Positions 34,870-44,213 of a stretch of 64,000 bases of DNA are shown in pieces. The notes under the pieces were generated by a model. The model saw nothing but the letters and a program-made list of their open reading frames with translations. It was not told the origin of the DNA and ran no database searches. Made by a program: the position numbers and the translations under genes. Origin of the DNA: Neolewinella aquimaris (GTDB lineage Bacteria > Bacteroidota > Bacteroidia > Chitinophagales > Saprospiraceae); contig NZ_JACIFF010000001.1 of assembly GCF_014197245.1 (NCBI RefSeq), forward strand, positions 806,001-870,000. Direction: 5' to 3'. Each line of letters begins with the position of its first letter. The stretch's first letter is position 1.

Positions 34870-36329
34870 AAAAGATACTGGTAGCCAACCGCGGCGAGAT
34901 CGCCCAACGGGTCATGCGTACGGCCCGCAGGATGGGAATCGCCACCGTAGCCGTCTATTCCGAGGCCGACCGGGATGCGCCCCACGTTCGCTACGCCGAC
35001 GAAGCGGTACTCCTCGGCCCCGCCCCCTCCTCCGAATCTTACCTCGACACCGAGAAGGTGCTGCATGCGGCAACGCTCACCGGGGCCGATGCCATCCACC
35101 CCGGCTACGGCTTTCTGAGTGAGAACGCCGCCTTTGCGCGTAGCGTAGCGGCGGCGGGCCTCACCTTCATTGGCCCCGAACCCCACGCCATCGAGGTCAT
35201 GGGTAATAAGCTGGCCGCAAAGGAAACGGTGAGTGCCTACGATATTCCAATGGTACCCGGTGTCGACCAGGCCGTGGAAGACGTACAAGTAGCAACCGAC
35301 ATCGCCCGACGGATCGGTTTCCCGATCCTGATTAAAGCCGCCGCGGGCGGCGGCGGCAAGGGCATGCGGGTGGTAGAAAACGAGGGTGAGTTGGAGGAGC
35401 AGATGAGCCGTGCGATCAGCGAGGCCGCCTCGGCCTTCGGCGACGGATCGGTCTTTATCGAGAAGTACATTGCTTCACCCCGCCACATCGAGATTCAGGT
35501 ACTTGCCGATACCCACGGCACTTGCCTTCACCTCTTCGAAAGGGATTGCAGCATCCAGCGCAGACACCAAAAAGTGATCGAGGAGGCTCCTTCCGCCGTC
35601 GTTGGACCCGCGCTCCGCCGCAAAATGGGAGAAGCCGCAGTGATGGTGGCGAAAAGCTGCCAGTACGTCGGAGCCGGCACGGTGGAATTCCTGCTGGACG
35701 CCGACCAAAATTTCTACTTTTTGGAGATGAATACGCGACTGCAGGTGGAACACCCGGTCACCGAACTCATCACCGGTATCGATCTGGTGGAGCAGCAGAT
35801 TCGCGTAGCCCGCGGGGAGCATTTATCGTTCGCCCAGGAAGACCTGAAAATACACGGACACGCGGTCGAACTGCGGGTGTATGCGGAAGACCCCCTGAAT
35901 AATTTTCTGCCAAGTATCGGAACCCTCACTGCCTACCGCCGGCCCCCGAAGGCCCGGGTCGACGACGGTTTCGAGGAGGGCATGGAGATCCCCATCTACT
36001 ACGATCCGATGATCGCGAAACTGATTACCCACGGAGAATCGCGGGAGGAGGCCATCGCGAAAATGCTGGAGGCCATCGACGCTTACCGGATCGAGGGCAT
36101 CGAGACTACCCTCCCCTTCGGTCGGTTCGTCTTCACCAGCGAGGCCTTCCGAACGGCCGAATTCGACACCAATTTTGTCAAGAAACACTACCAGCCCGAA
36201 GCAATTGTGGCCGCGGACCGGCAGATCGAGTCCGTCGCCGCCCTATTTGCAGCCTACATCTACGACCGGAGGGCCCAGGAACTGACCGCTCCGCATCCGG
36301 CTTCCGTACAGTGGCAACGACGCCGTTAG
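34866..36329 (+). CDS. Biotin carboxylase subunit of an acyl-CoA carboxylase
   Basis: 487 residues. [20 protein letters not shown] starts the ATP-grasp fold; [15 protein letters not shown] is the glycine-rich ATP loop, [16 protein letters not shown] carries the catalytic metal ligands and the closing [10 protein letters not shown] is typical. It loads CO2 on the BCCP biotin using ATP and bicarbonate. Translational coupling with BCCP and the carboxyltransferase gene 14 bases downstream makes a single complex likely. Confidence 0.95.
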   Translation: MKKILVANRGEIAQRVMRTARRMGIATVAVYSEADRDAPHVRYADEAVLLGPAPSSESYLDTEKVLHAATLTGADAIHPGYGFLSENAAFARSVAAAGLTFIGPEPHAIEVMGNKLAAKETVSAYDIPMVPGVDQAVEDVQVATDIARRIGFPILIKAAAGGGGKGMRVVENEGELEEQMSRAISEAASAFGDGSVFIEKYIASPRHIEIQVLADTHGTCLHLFERDCSIQRRHQKVIEEAPSAVVGPALRRKMGEAAVMVAKSCQYVGAGTVEFLLDADQNFYFLEMNTRLQVEHPVTELITGIDLVEQQIRVARGEHLSFAQEDLKIHGHAVELRVYAEDPLNNFLPSIGTLTAYRRPPKARVDDGFEEGMEIPIYYDPMIAKLITHGESREEAIAKMLEAIDAYRIEGIETTLPFGRFVFTSEAFRTAEFDTNFVKKHYQPEAIVAADRQIESVAALFAAYIYDRRAQELTAPHPASVQWQRRR

Positions 36330-36343
36330 CTAGACCCCAACCC

Positions 36344-37882
36344 ATGAATAAAGCAGATATACTCGCGGAGAAACTCGCCAAAGCCCACCTCGGTGGTGGC
36401 GAAGACCGAATCGAAAAACAGCACGCCAAGGGAAAACTGACCGCCCGCGAACGGGTCAATTTACTGCTCGACCCCGGCAGCTTCGAGGAAGTCGGTGCGC
36501 TGGTGATCCACCGGACCACGGACTTCGACATGCAGCAGCAGGTATTCTACGGCGACGGCGTCATTACCGGATACGGTACCATCGAGGGAAGAATCGTTTA
36601 CGTCTTCGCTCAGGACTTTACGGTATTCGGCGGATCGCTGTCGGAAACCCACGCCGAAAAGATCTGTAAGATCATGGACATGGCCGTCAAAACGGGCGCC
36701 CCACTCATCGGCCTGAACGACAGCGGCGGTGCCAGAATTCAGGAGGGTGTACGGTCGCTCGGAGGATATGCGGATATTTTCTACCGGAACGTTCAGGCCT
36801 CCGGCGTCATTCCCCAGTTGTCGGCGATCATGGGGCCCTGCGCCGGTGGTGCGGTGTACTCCCCAGCCATGACGGACTTTACTATCATGGTGGAGCATAC
36901 CAGTTATATGTTCGTGACGGGCCCCAACGTGGTAAAAACCGTTACGAACGAAGAGGTCAGTAGTGAGGACCTGGGTGGAGCATCCGCTCACTCAACCAAA
37001 TCCGGCGTAACCCACCTGACCGCAGCGAACGACGTGCTCTGTCTGCGCCAACTGCGCGAGCTGCTCAGCTACCTGCCCCAGAACTGTGAGGAAACGCCGA
37101 CCCAATTGCCCTACGAACTGGGTACCGAGATTCGGGAGCAGCTCAGTGACCTTGTCCCCGACAACCCCAATCAGCCCTACGATATGCGGGAGGTCATCGC
37201 CGGAATCATCGACGACGGCAGCTTTCTCGAAATTCACGAGCGCTATGCAGACAATATCGTGGTCGGTTTTGCGCGGCTGGCCGGTCGCAGCATCGGCATC
37301 GTAGCTAACCAGCCCTATAGCCTGGCCGGCGTATTGGACGTGGAGAGCTCCAAAAAGGCGGCCCGCTTTACCCGCACCTGCGACTGCTTCAACGTGCCCC
37401 TGCTGGTGTTAGTAGACGTGCCCGGTTTCCTGCCCGGCACGGATCAGGAATGGAACGGAATTATTACTAACGGTGCGAAGCTGCTCTACGCCCTGAGTGA
37501 AGCTACCGTGCCGCGGGTTACCGTGATTACCCGCAAAGCTTACGGGGGAGCTTACGATGTGATGAACTCCAAGCACATCGGCGCGGACTTCAACTTCGCC
37601 TGGCCCGGAGCCGAGATTGCCGTAATGGGTGCCAAGGGAGCGAGTGAAATCATCTTCCGCCGGGAGATCGGTGCCGCTAACGACCAGGCCGCCAAACTTG
37701 CCGAAAAAGAGGCTGAATACGCCGAAACCTTCGCCAATCCCTACCGGGCGGCGCAGCGCGGGTTTATCGACGAGGTTATTTACCCCCGGGAGACCCGCCG
37801 CAAACTCATACGTGCCTTCGCTACCCTGGAAAACAAGGTGGTTACCCGTCCGAAACGCAAGCACGGCAACATTCCGTTGTAA
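36344..37882 (+). CDS. Carboxyltransferase (beta) subunit, propionyl-CoA carboxylase type
   Basis: 512 residues from the ATG at 36344. [37 protein letters not shown] and [20 protein letters not shown] are family signatures; [16 protein letters not shown] and [18 protein letters not shown] line the acyl-CoA and biotin sites. This length and these motifs fit PccB-like carboxyltransferases acting on propionyl- or methylcrotonyl-type substrates. Which acyl-CoA it prefers cannot be read from sequence alone. Confidence 0.93.
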   Translation: MNKADILAEKLAKAHLGGGEDRIEKQHAKGKLTARERVNLLLDPGSFEEVGALVIHRTTDFDMQQQVFYGDGVITGYGTIEGRIVYVFAQDFTVFGGSLSETHAEKICKIMDMAVKTGAPLIGLNDSGGARIQEGVRSLGGYADIFYRNVQASGVIPQLSAIMGPCAGGAVYSPAMTDFTIMVEHTSYMFVTGPNVVKTVTNEEVSSEDLGGASAHSTKSGVTHLTAANDVLCLRQLRELLSYLPQNCEETPTQLPYELGTEIREQLSDLVPDNPNQPYDMREVIAGIIDDGSFLEIHERYADNIVVGFARLAGRSIGIVANQPYSLAGVLDVESSKKAARFTRTCDCFNVPLLVLVDVPGFLPGTDQEWNGIITNGAKLLYALSEATVPRVTVITRKAYGGAYDVMNSKHIGADFNFAWPGAEIAVMGAKGASEIIFRREIGAANDQAAKLAEKEAEYAETFANPYRAAQRGFIDEVIYPRETRRKLIRAFATLENKVVTRPKRKHGNIPL

Positions 37883-37885
37883 ACG

Positions 37886-38140
37886 TTACTTACGCAGCCT
37901 ACTGCCGATAATGCCGAGGTCGAGGAGTACGGCAATGATCAGGCCTATGGTTTGCACATTGTCGTTGAAGTAGGCTTCCGACAGTCCGTACCACAGGGTG
38001 GTGAGCGGAAGAAAGAGAAAGCCCAGAATAGGAAGTATGATGCCGTCGAAGGCCCGGGAGAACCACCCGGTAAAGAAGTAGAGCAGGAGGATGACGATGC
38101 GGGGAAAGAAGAATCCCAGCAAAAGGATGAGGAGTGGCAT
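37886..38140 (-). CDS. Small membrane protein, unknown
   Basis: 84 residues from 38140. Three hydrophobic segments: MPLLILLLGFFFPRIVILLLYFF, ILPILGFLFLPLTTLWYG and IGLIIAVLLDLGIIGS. It has no recognisable catalytic motif. It resembles small Bacteroidota membrane proteins of unknown role. Its stop lies three bases from that of the carboxyltransferase gene, on the opposite strand. Confidence 0.7.
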   Translation of the reverse strand: MPLLILLLGFFFPRIVILLLYFFTGWFSRAFDGIILPILGFLFLPLTTLWYGLSEAYFNDNVQTIGLIIAVLLDLGIIGSRLRK

Positions 38141-38186
38141 GGGTAAGTGAGTTATGCGTGATGAACCCTCAATATCGCCGATTTGC

Positions 38187-39458
38187 TCATTTCGCCGCGG
38201 AAACCCGCCAGACGATTCCAGCATCGTCGTCGCACACCAGGAGTGATCCATCGGGAGCCTGGGTGACACCTACCGGGCGACCGTAAACCTTGCCGGCGTT
38301 AGCATCGGCGATGAAGCCGGTAAGGAAGTCCTGGGGAGGCTGAGGTTTGCCGGCTGCATCGAAAGGAACGAACACGACTTTGTATCCACTGAAGCGGGAG
38401 CGGTTCCAGCTGCCGTGTTGGCCCACGAAGGCACCGTTTCGGTACGTCTGAGGAAAAGCGTCACCGGTGTAAAAGACCAGTCCGAGGGAGGCCGTGTGGG
38501 CTCCGAGTGGCACGTCGGGCACCAGGGCTTGTTCGACCAGATCGGTATGGGGATCGTCCGCCCAGCGGGGATCGGGCAGTTGTCCGTAGTAGCTGTAGGG
38601 CCAGCCGTAGAATGCCCCTTCCCGGACGCTGGTCATGTAGTCGGGCACCAGTTCGTCGCCCAGCTTGTCGCGTTCGTTCACCGCGGTCCAGAGCTCGCCG
38701 GTGACGGGATTCCAGTCCATTCCAACCGGGTTGCGGAGCCCGGTAGCGAACTCCCTCATTTCACTGCCGTCGGGATTGATTTCCAGAATTGTGGCCCGGT
38801 TGGTTTCAGCCTCCATTCCATTTTCGCCGACGTTGCTGCCGGAGCCGACGGATACGTACACCTTGTTTCCGTCCTTGGCAGCCAGAAGGTTTCGCGTCCA
38901 GTGGTTGTTGTATCCCTGGGGGGGCGTGGAGAGTATTTTTTCTCCCGTCGACATGTCCAGGCTGGCGCGGGTGGGATCATAAGCGTACCGCCAGGTCGCG
39001 TCGGTATTTGCGATGTAAAAGTGATCGTCCAGTACGAGCATGCCGAACGGCTGGTTCAAGTCGGCGGCGTACAGTTGTTTCTCGTCGACCGTGCCGTCGC
39101 CGTCGCGATCGATCAGCCGCTGGATGCGGTTGGCGCTGTTGCGGGTATTGCTTTCCACCACGAACACGTCTCCGTTGGGTGCCACATAGGTAGATCGGGG
39201 GTGTTGCAGTTTATCGGCAAAGCGATTCACGACAAATCCCTCCGGCGCCTGGGGTGTCACGCCCTGGGGCCAGTCGACGATCTCACTAAACTTCATGGCC
39301 GATTCACTGCTGTAGGGGCTGGGGAGGGTGAGCGGCCCAATTGCGGTTTCCACTACGTCCGGGCCCTGGGCCGCGAGTGCATCTTTTCGCTCCGGGCTCA
39401 CTTTGGATGCGCAGGAAATCAGGGTAACCGTTAATAGGGTAAGCAGTACTATTCTCAT
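38187..39458 (-). CDS. Sorbosone/glucose dehydrogenase-like beta-propeller lipoprotein
   Basis: 423 residues with a lipoprotein signal ending S-C-A (Cys 16). The mature domain is a six-bladed propeller of the soluble quinoprotein (PQQ) sugar dehydrogenase family: GFVVNRFADKLQHPRSTYVA, DLNQPFGMLVLDDHFYIAN, VYVSVGSGSNVGENG, GLRNPVGMDWNPVTGELWTAVNERD and EGAFYGWPYSYYGQ are characteristic. Whether PQQ is actually bound cannot be judged. The closing DGSLLVCDDDAGIVWRV ends the last blade. Confidence 0.88.
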   Translation of the reverse strand: MRIVLLTLLTVTLISCASKVSPERKDALAAQGPDVVETAIGPLTLPSPYSSESAMKFSEIVDWPQGVTPQAPEGFVVNRFADKLQHPRSTYVAPNGDVFVVESNTRNSANRIQRLIDRDGDGTVDEKQLYAADLNQPFGMLVLDDHFYIANTDATWRYAYDPTRASLDMSTGEKILSTPPQGYNNHWTRNLLAAKDGNKVYVSVGSGSNVGENGMEAETNRATILEINPDGSEMREFATGLRNPVGMDWNPVTGELWTAVNERDKLGDELVPDYMTSVREGAFYGWPYSYYGQLPDPRWADDPHTDLVEQALVPDVPLGAHTASLGLVFYTGDAFPQTYRNGAFVGQHGSWNRSRFSGYKVVFVPFDAAGKPQPPQDFLTGFIADANAGKVYGRPVGVTQAPDGSLLVCDDDAGIVWRVSAAK

Positions 39459-39522
39459 GCCGGTATAACAGGTGGCCTAGGTGCCCGGGTTCGCGCGGTA
39501 GGGAGATTGATGACGGGTACTA

Positions 39523-39657
39523 TAAGGATGAGGCTTTCTAAGCCGACCCTGCAATGCTTGTTGTCTCAGGGCCTCCCTGAAAGAAAAGGATGAAGCTTTC
39601 TAAGCCGACCCTGTACTGCCGGTGGTTTCAGGATCGCCCTACAAGGGCTCATCCTTA
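39523..39657. repeat. Structured intergenic repeat, second locus
   Basis: Two A units (39524 and 39586) sharing GGCTTTCTAAGCCGACCCTG with the array at 12459. The first is followed by a damaged B unit. The second keeps the full fold: 39587-39594 with 39648-39655, 39595-39598 with 39602-39605, 39606-39613 with 39629-39636, and 39637-39640 with 39644-39647, again with no unpaired base at the junction. Two stem positions differ from locus 1 by compensatory double changes. Confidence 0.82.
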
Positions 39658-39750
39658 CATATATCCACCAAAACCCCCGCACCTAAAGTTCCCTTATTGT
39701 AAAGTTTACACTATTTACATTCCTGATTCACATGTATATACAAATGTTAT

Positions 39751-39789
39751 TTTGCCAATAAAAGTCAGGCAATATTTTTGAAATATTGC
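39751..39789 (+). promoter_or_regulatory. Promoter of the M57-type protease, with inverted repeat
   Basis: TTTG (39751-39754), 18 bases, then TATTTTTG (39773-39780), close to the Bacteroidota consensus. The -7 element lies inside a perfect 9-bp inverted repeat, GCAATATTT-TTG-AAATATTGC (39769-39789), which could be an operator. The predicted 5' leader would be about 210 bases long. Confidence 0.7.
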
Positions 39790-39999
39790 TTCCCTACTGC
39801 TACCTTGGGATCCAACCTAAAATTCTACACCATCCTTAGTGGCTTTATGTCACCCCTTTTTCCGCCCACCTTCCTGGTGAATGCGAACTGACCTAGTTCA
39901 GCCTTTTCAATCTGCGCCCTACCATTTCGCTGTCCGACTTCGCCGGATCGGTTTCCCAACCGGCATGTCCGTACGGCATCACCTATAACCTTACCAACC

Positions 40000-40875
40000 A
40001 TGAGTTTACGTTTACTTTTAGTTTCATTTTTCCTCGGTGCCGTGCTGACCTCCTGCACCGAAGACACCGCCATCGCATCGGTGGAGACGGACCTGAAGAC
40101 CGGGTTCCTTACCGATGTGAACGAGGACGGACACCTGACCGTCCCCGATTTAGGTCTACAGGAACCCATTAGGGCCCACGTAGCCGGACACTCCGCGAAG
40201 TTCGACAACGCCAGGATGGTGACGGAAGTCCGGCCGGATGGCAGTCGCGAAACGATGTACCTGGTGGATGAAGACATTGCCCTCACCAAGGACCAATTGC
40301 GGGAACTGCGGGCCATGGATGCCGCCCTGGAAAAGCAGTACCGGACCAACAACCTGGTGAGCGACCGCACGATCAGCGTCATCGGATACACCGGAAACGG
40401 ATACGCCCTCACCTCCAAGATGCGGACCGCACTACAGTGGGCAATCAACAACTACAATGCCCTCAACATCAATACCTCCTTCAGCTTGTCCTTCTCGGCC
40501 AGCACGAGTGCGGATATGGTAGTCTACCGGGTGGTCGACAACAACGGCGCGGGTGGATCCGCAGGCTTCCCCAGCGGGGGAAAACCCTACAAGTGGGTGC
40601 AGATCTACAACGGGATGAATGACTACGACACCAACACCAACGAGCACGTGATGACCCACGAGATCGGCCACGCCATGGGACTCCGTCACACCGACTGGTT
40701 CAGCCGGCAGTCCTGCGGACAATCGGGGGAAGCGGCCGGCTCCGATGGCGCGGTGCACATCCCGGGAACGCCCACCGGCTACGATGCGAATTCCGTTATG
40801 CTTTCCTGCTTTAGTAGCGGCGAAGACGGTGAATTCGGATACTATGATCGCATCGCCCTAGAATACCTCTATTAA
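40000..40875 (+). CDS. Zinc metalloprotease, M57/dual-action HEIGH type
   Basis: 291 residues, with lipobox L-T-S-C (Cys 19), so a membrane-anchored lipoprotein. The zincin motif T-H-E-I-G-H-A-M-G-L-R-H (HExxHxxGxxH) lies near residue 218, with the Met-turn plausibly in NSVMLSCF. Two Cys-containing loops flank the site. The HEIGH form of the motif is that of the Bacteroidota dual-action peptidase family. The 90-residue pro-region before the catalytic part, DEDIALTKDQLRELRAMDAA, may keep it inactive. Ends with a terminator at 40900. Confidence 0.85.
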   Translation: MSLRLLLVSFFLGAVLTSCTEDTAIASVETDLKTGFLTDVNEDGHLTVPDLGLQEPIRAHVAGHSAKFDNARMVTEVRPDGSRETMYLVDEDIALTKDQLRELRAMDAALEKQYRTNNLVSDRTISVIGYTGNGYALTSKMRTALQWAINNYNALNINTSFSLSFSASTSADMVVYRVVDNNGAGGSAGFPSGGKPYKWVQIYNGMNDYDTNTNEHVMTHEIGHAMGLRHTDWFSRQSCGQSGEAAGSDGAVHIPGTPTGYDANSVMLSCFSSGEDGEFGYYDRIALEYLY

Positions 40876-40899
40876 ATTGTAAACGCTTGACCCTATTCG

Positions 40900-40933
40900 C
40901 GGCATGTTTCCCCTGTGGAAACATGCCGTTTTT
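40900..40933 (+). terminator. Intrinsic terminator after the metalloprotease
   Basis: A perfect 12-bp stem, CGGCATGTTTCC with GGAAACATGCCG, a five-base loop and five T residues. It lies 24 bases after the stop at 40875. Confidence 0.9.
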
Positions 40934-40987
40934 GCATTTACGTGATAATTGTCGCATTTTTGCACGGCTTTTCGCGGAAGTTCTACT

Positions 40988-41005
40988 GCTCCTGCGCCCC
41001 CGCCC
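40988..41005 (-). repeat. GC-rich dispersed motif, class 1
   Basis: GCTCCTGCGCCCCCGCCC on the plus strand, the exact reverse complement of the copy at 11730. It lies 29 bases ahead of the glycogen phosphorylase start, so it is inside the 5' leader if the promoter around 40931-40962 (TTTG, 20 bases, CATTTTTG) is used. Confidence 0.6.
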
Positions 41006-41034
41006 TTGTGGCACCCTCAAAACTGAATCAACTT

Positions 41035-43593
41035 ATGACGCTTACCTCTACCCAGAATCAGATGAAGCTCAAACGGATTTTTATCCAGAACCAAATTCCC
41101 GAACAATTAGCTGCCCTTACGCGGATGAGCCACAATATTCTGTGGTCGTGGATGCCCCAGGTAGCCGATCTCTTCATGAGCATCGATCCGGAACAATTTG
41201 TGAACCTAAACTACAATCCGGTCGCCCTGCTGGAAAATCTGGCCCCCGCCCGACTGCGTGAACTGTCCGAAGACAAGGACTTTCTGGCCCGCGTACACAC
41301 GGCGGAAAAAGCCTTCGACGCCTACCTCGCCGAACCGATGAAACAGGGCCTTCCCCGCGTGGCCTACTTCAGCATGGAATACGGCCTGCACATCAGTCTG
41401 AAGCTCTACAGCGGTGGCCTCGGCGTACTCGCCGGCGATTACCTGAAGGAGGCCAGCGACAGCAACGTAGACCTCTTCGCCGTCGGACTGCTCTACCGCT
41501 ACGGCTACTTCAACCAAGGCCTGAGCATGAACGGGGACCAAATTCACAACTACCCCCCACAAAAATTCACCCAGCTGCCCGTTGAACCCGTCCGCCGCGA
41601 CGACGGCAACTGGCTGAAGGTAGCCGTAACCATTCAGGGAAGGATCGTTCAGGCCAAGATCTGGAGCCTCGCCATCGGTCGCATCAAGCTCTACCTGCTC
41701 GATACCGATCACGAGGACAACAATGCGGAAGACCGCGCCCTCACGCACCAGCTCTACGGTGGCGACAACGAGCACCGCCTCAAGCAGGAAATCCTACTGG
41801 GCATCGGCGGCGTCCGTGCCATTGAAGAAATGGGACTGAATCCCGACATCTACCACCTAAACGAAGGCCACGCCGGCTTCCTTTCCCTAGAACGGCTCAA
41901 GAATTACGTGGATGCGGGACTGACTTTTCCGGAGGCCCGCGAAATGGTGCGTGCCTCCAGCCTCTACACGACCCATACGCCGGTACCGGCCGGGCACGAC
42001 CACTTCCCCGAGCACCTGATGCGCAATTACCTCTTCAACTACGCGGCTGACCTGGGTATTGAATGGGAGGAATTCATGTCCCTCGGTCGCCTGAACGCCG
42101 ATGACGCGGGCGAAGACTTCAACATGTCAAAGCTATCGATCCGCCTGTCGCAACGAGTTAATGGGGTTTCCAAGCTGCACGGAGAAGTCAGCCAGGAGAT
42201 GTTTACCAGCCTCTACCCCGGATACACGGCCGAGGAGGTACACATTGGCTACGTGACGAATTCGGTCCACTACCCGACCTGGATCGCCAACAGCATCCAC
42301 GAACTGTTCTCCAGCAAGTTCGGTAAGGACTGGGTTCGGGATCAGAGCAACAAGGAGATCTGGCGCAACGTCCACAAGATCGACGACCGCTCGCTGGCGG
42401 AAACCCGCCACGCCCTGAAGGTGAAGTTGCTGGGCTACGTCCGCAAGAAGCTACAGGTGGATATGCGCCGCCGGGGCGAAAGTCCGCGCACCACCTTCGA
42501 AATTCTCAGCAAGATCAACGACAAGGCGCTGGTACTGGGCTTTGCCCGCCGCTTTGCGACCTACAAACGTGCCACCCTGCTGTTCACTAACCGGGACCGG
42601 CTCCGCGCCCTGGTCAATCGCAAGGATCAGCCCGTTATCTTCCTCTTCGCCGGAAAGGCCCACCCGGCCGATCAGGGCGGGCAGGACCTGATCCGTCAGA
42701 TCGTTCAGATCAGCAAGGAGCCGGACTTCGCCGGAAAGATCATCTTCCTGGAAGACTACAATATGGAAATGGCCAAGCTCCTCACCCAGGGTGTGGACAT
42801 CTGGCTCAATACTCCCACCCGCCCGCTGGAAGCATCCGGTACTTCCGGAATGAAGGCCGCGCTGAACGGTACGGTAAACTTTTCCGTCCTGGACGGCTGG
42901 TGGGCCGAAGGCTACCGCCCCGACGCCGGCTGGGCCCTCCCGCTCGAACGCACCTACGACGATCAGTACCTGCAGAACGAGCTCGACGCCGAAACGATGT
43001 ACAGCGTACTCGAAGACGAGATCGTCCCCATCTACTTCGATAAGGACAAACACGGCATCAGCAAGCGCTGGATGGGCTACGTCAAGCAGATCATCGCCGA
43101 AGTGGCGCCGGTCTTCACGATGAAGCGGATGATGGACGACTACTACGAGCGGTTCTACCTGCCCCTCGGGAAAAGTGCCGCCGCGGTCCGCGAAAGCGAC
43201 ATGAAGCCCGGAAAGGACTTCGCCGCCTGGAAGGAAGACATCGAGAGCAAGTGGAGCGGGCTGGAAACCATTGAAAACAACAGCTTCGACACCGTAAACC
43301 ATGCCCTGCCGGTAGGAGAACCCTTCTCCGCCGAGGTCGTCCTCACCACGAATGGCATCGAGCCTGCTGATCTCGCCCTTGAGGCGCTCTTTTACCAGCG
43401 CATCGACGAGGAAAGACTTACGCTGCGCCGCACCCAGCCATTCCAACTGGTGGCCCAGACCGAAGGAACCGCTACCTACCGGATCGCGGTCGATCCCCAC
43501 CTCGCCGGCGTGTACGAGTACGGCTTCCGTCTGCGCCCGAACCACCCAATGATGCCCCACGCCCAGGACCTCAACCTGGTCTACTGGGTATAA
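41035..43593 (+). CDS. glgP: Alpha-glucan (glycogen) phosphorylase
   Basis: 852 residues from the ATG at 41035; a second ATG is nine codons later. It is of the shorter GT35 branch (compare about 800-850 for the family): VAYFSMEYGLHISLKLYSGGLGVLAGDYLKEASD, GDNEHRLKQEILLGIGGVRAIEEMG in pieces, and the PLP-lysine region EASGTSGMKAALNGTVN. It releases glucose-1-phosphate from glycogen or other alpha-1,4-glucans. It shares a short 14-base gap with the MiaE gene downstream. The putative promoter lies at 40931-40962 beside the upstream terminator. Confidence 0.92.
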   Translation: MTLTSTQNQMKLKRIFIQNQIPEQLAALTRMSHNILWSWMPQVADLFMSIDPEQFVNLNYNPVALLENLAPARLRELSEDKDFLARVHTAEKAFDAYLAEPMKQGLPRVAYFSMEYGLHISLKLYSGGLGVLAGDYLKEASDSNVDLFAVGLLYRYGYFNQGLSMNGDQIHNYPPQKFTQLPVEPVRRDDGNWLKVAVTIQGRIVQAKIWSLAIGRIKLYLLDTDHEDNNAEDRALTHQLYGGDNEHRLKQEILLGIGGVRAIEEMGLNPDIYHLNEGHAGFLSLERLKNYVDAGLTFPEAREMVRASSLYTTHTPVPAGHDHFPEHLMRNYLFNYAADLGIEWEEFMSLGRLNADDAGEDFNMSKLSIRLSQRVNGVSKLHGEVSQEMFTSLYPGYTAEEVHIGYVTNSVHYPTWIANSIHELFSSKFGKDWVRDQSNKEIWRNVHKIDDRSLAETRHALKVKLLGYVRKKLQVDMRRRGESPRTTFEILSKINDKALVLGFARRFATYKRATLLFTNRDRLRALVNRKDQPVIFLFAGKAHPADQGGQDLIRQIVQISKEPDFAGKIIFLEDYNMEMAKLLTQGVDIWLNTPTRPLEASGTSGMKAALNGTVNFSVLDGWWAEGYRPDAGWALPLERTYDDQYLQNELDAETMYSVLEDEIVPIYFDKDKHGISKRWMGYVKQIIAEVAPVFTMKRMMDDYYERFYLPLGKSAAAVRESDMKPGKDFAAWKEDIESKWSGLETIENNSFDTVNHALPVGEPFSAEVVLTTNGIEPADLALEALFYQRIDEERLTLRRTQPFQLVAQTEGTATYRIAVDPHLAGVYEYGFRLRPNHPMMPHAQDLNLVYWV

Positions 43594-43607
43594 GCAATCG
43601 ATCTGAA

Positions 43608-44210
43608 ATGGAATCCGCTACCGTGCAAATGCTCAACCTGCGTCTACCCACCGATCCCCGGTGGGTAGACCTGGCGGAAATGGACCTCGGAGAGATTCTG
43701 ACCGATCACGCCTACTGTGAGCAAAAGGCCGCCACCAGCTGCATTTCGTTGATCCAGGGTTATCCAGACCGGGAGGAACTGGTGCGAGAACTCGCTCCCA
43801 TCGTTACCGAAGAGTGGGGCCACTTCCGTGCCGTACTGGCCGAATTGGACAAACGCGGACTGAAGCTCGGCCGCCAACGCAAGGACGAATACGTCAACGG
43901 CCTCCTCGATTTTTCGATCAAGGGCCACGGGCGGGACGTCGCCCTGCTGGAAAAGCTCCTGATCTTCGCCCTCATCGAAGCGCGCAGCTGCGAACGGTTC
44001 CGGCTCATGAGCCTCTACATCAGCGACGAGGACTTGCGCAAGTGGTACCACAAATTCATGGTTGCCGAAGCCGGCCACTACGTGCTGTTCATCGAACTTG
44101 CCCGGAAGTACTTTCCCCGCGAGGAGGTAGACCACCGGTGGAAGGAGTACCTGGCCTTCGAGGCAGACTTACTCGGCCGGATCGAGGTCCGGGGCGACCG
44201 CATGCACTGA
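43608..44210 (+). CDS. miaE: tRNA-(ms2i6A37)-hydroxylase MiaE
   Basis: 200 residues of the MiaE di-iron family. The ligands fit the ferritin-like pattern: EQKAATS, E-E-W-G-H-F near residue 70, EARSCERF near 125 and A-E-A-G-H-Y near 155. The enzyme hydroxylates the ms2i6A base at position 37 of tRNAs reading UNN codons, using O2. An ATG at residue 8 is an alternative start. It lies 14 bases after glgP, an unrelated gene, so transcriptional coupling is probably incidental. Confidence 0.9.
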   Translation: MESATVQMLNLRLPTDPRWVDLAEMDLGEILTDHAYCEQKAATSCISLIQGYPDREELVRELAPIVTEEWGHFRAVLAELDKRGLKLGRQRKDEYVNGLLDFSIKGHGRDVALLEKLLIFALIEARSCERFRLMSLYISDEDLRKWYHKFMVAEAGHYVLFIELARKYFPREEVDHRWKEYLAFEADLLGRIEVRGDRMH

Positions 44211-44213
44211 TTC

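Larger units (their letters stand above)
39459..39999. other. Long intergenic region with structured repeat and promoter
   Basis: 541 bases. Bases 39523-39657 hold the second copy of the structured repeat. Bases 39660-39790 are AT-rich, unlike the rest of the window, and hold the promoter of the metalloprotease. Bases 39790-39999 are probably a long 5' UTR of that gene; no open coding region was accepted in it. Confidence 0.6.
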
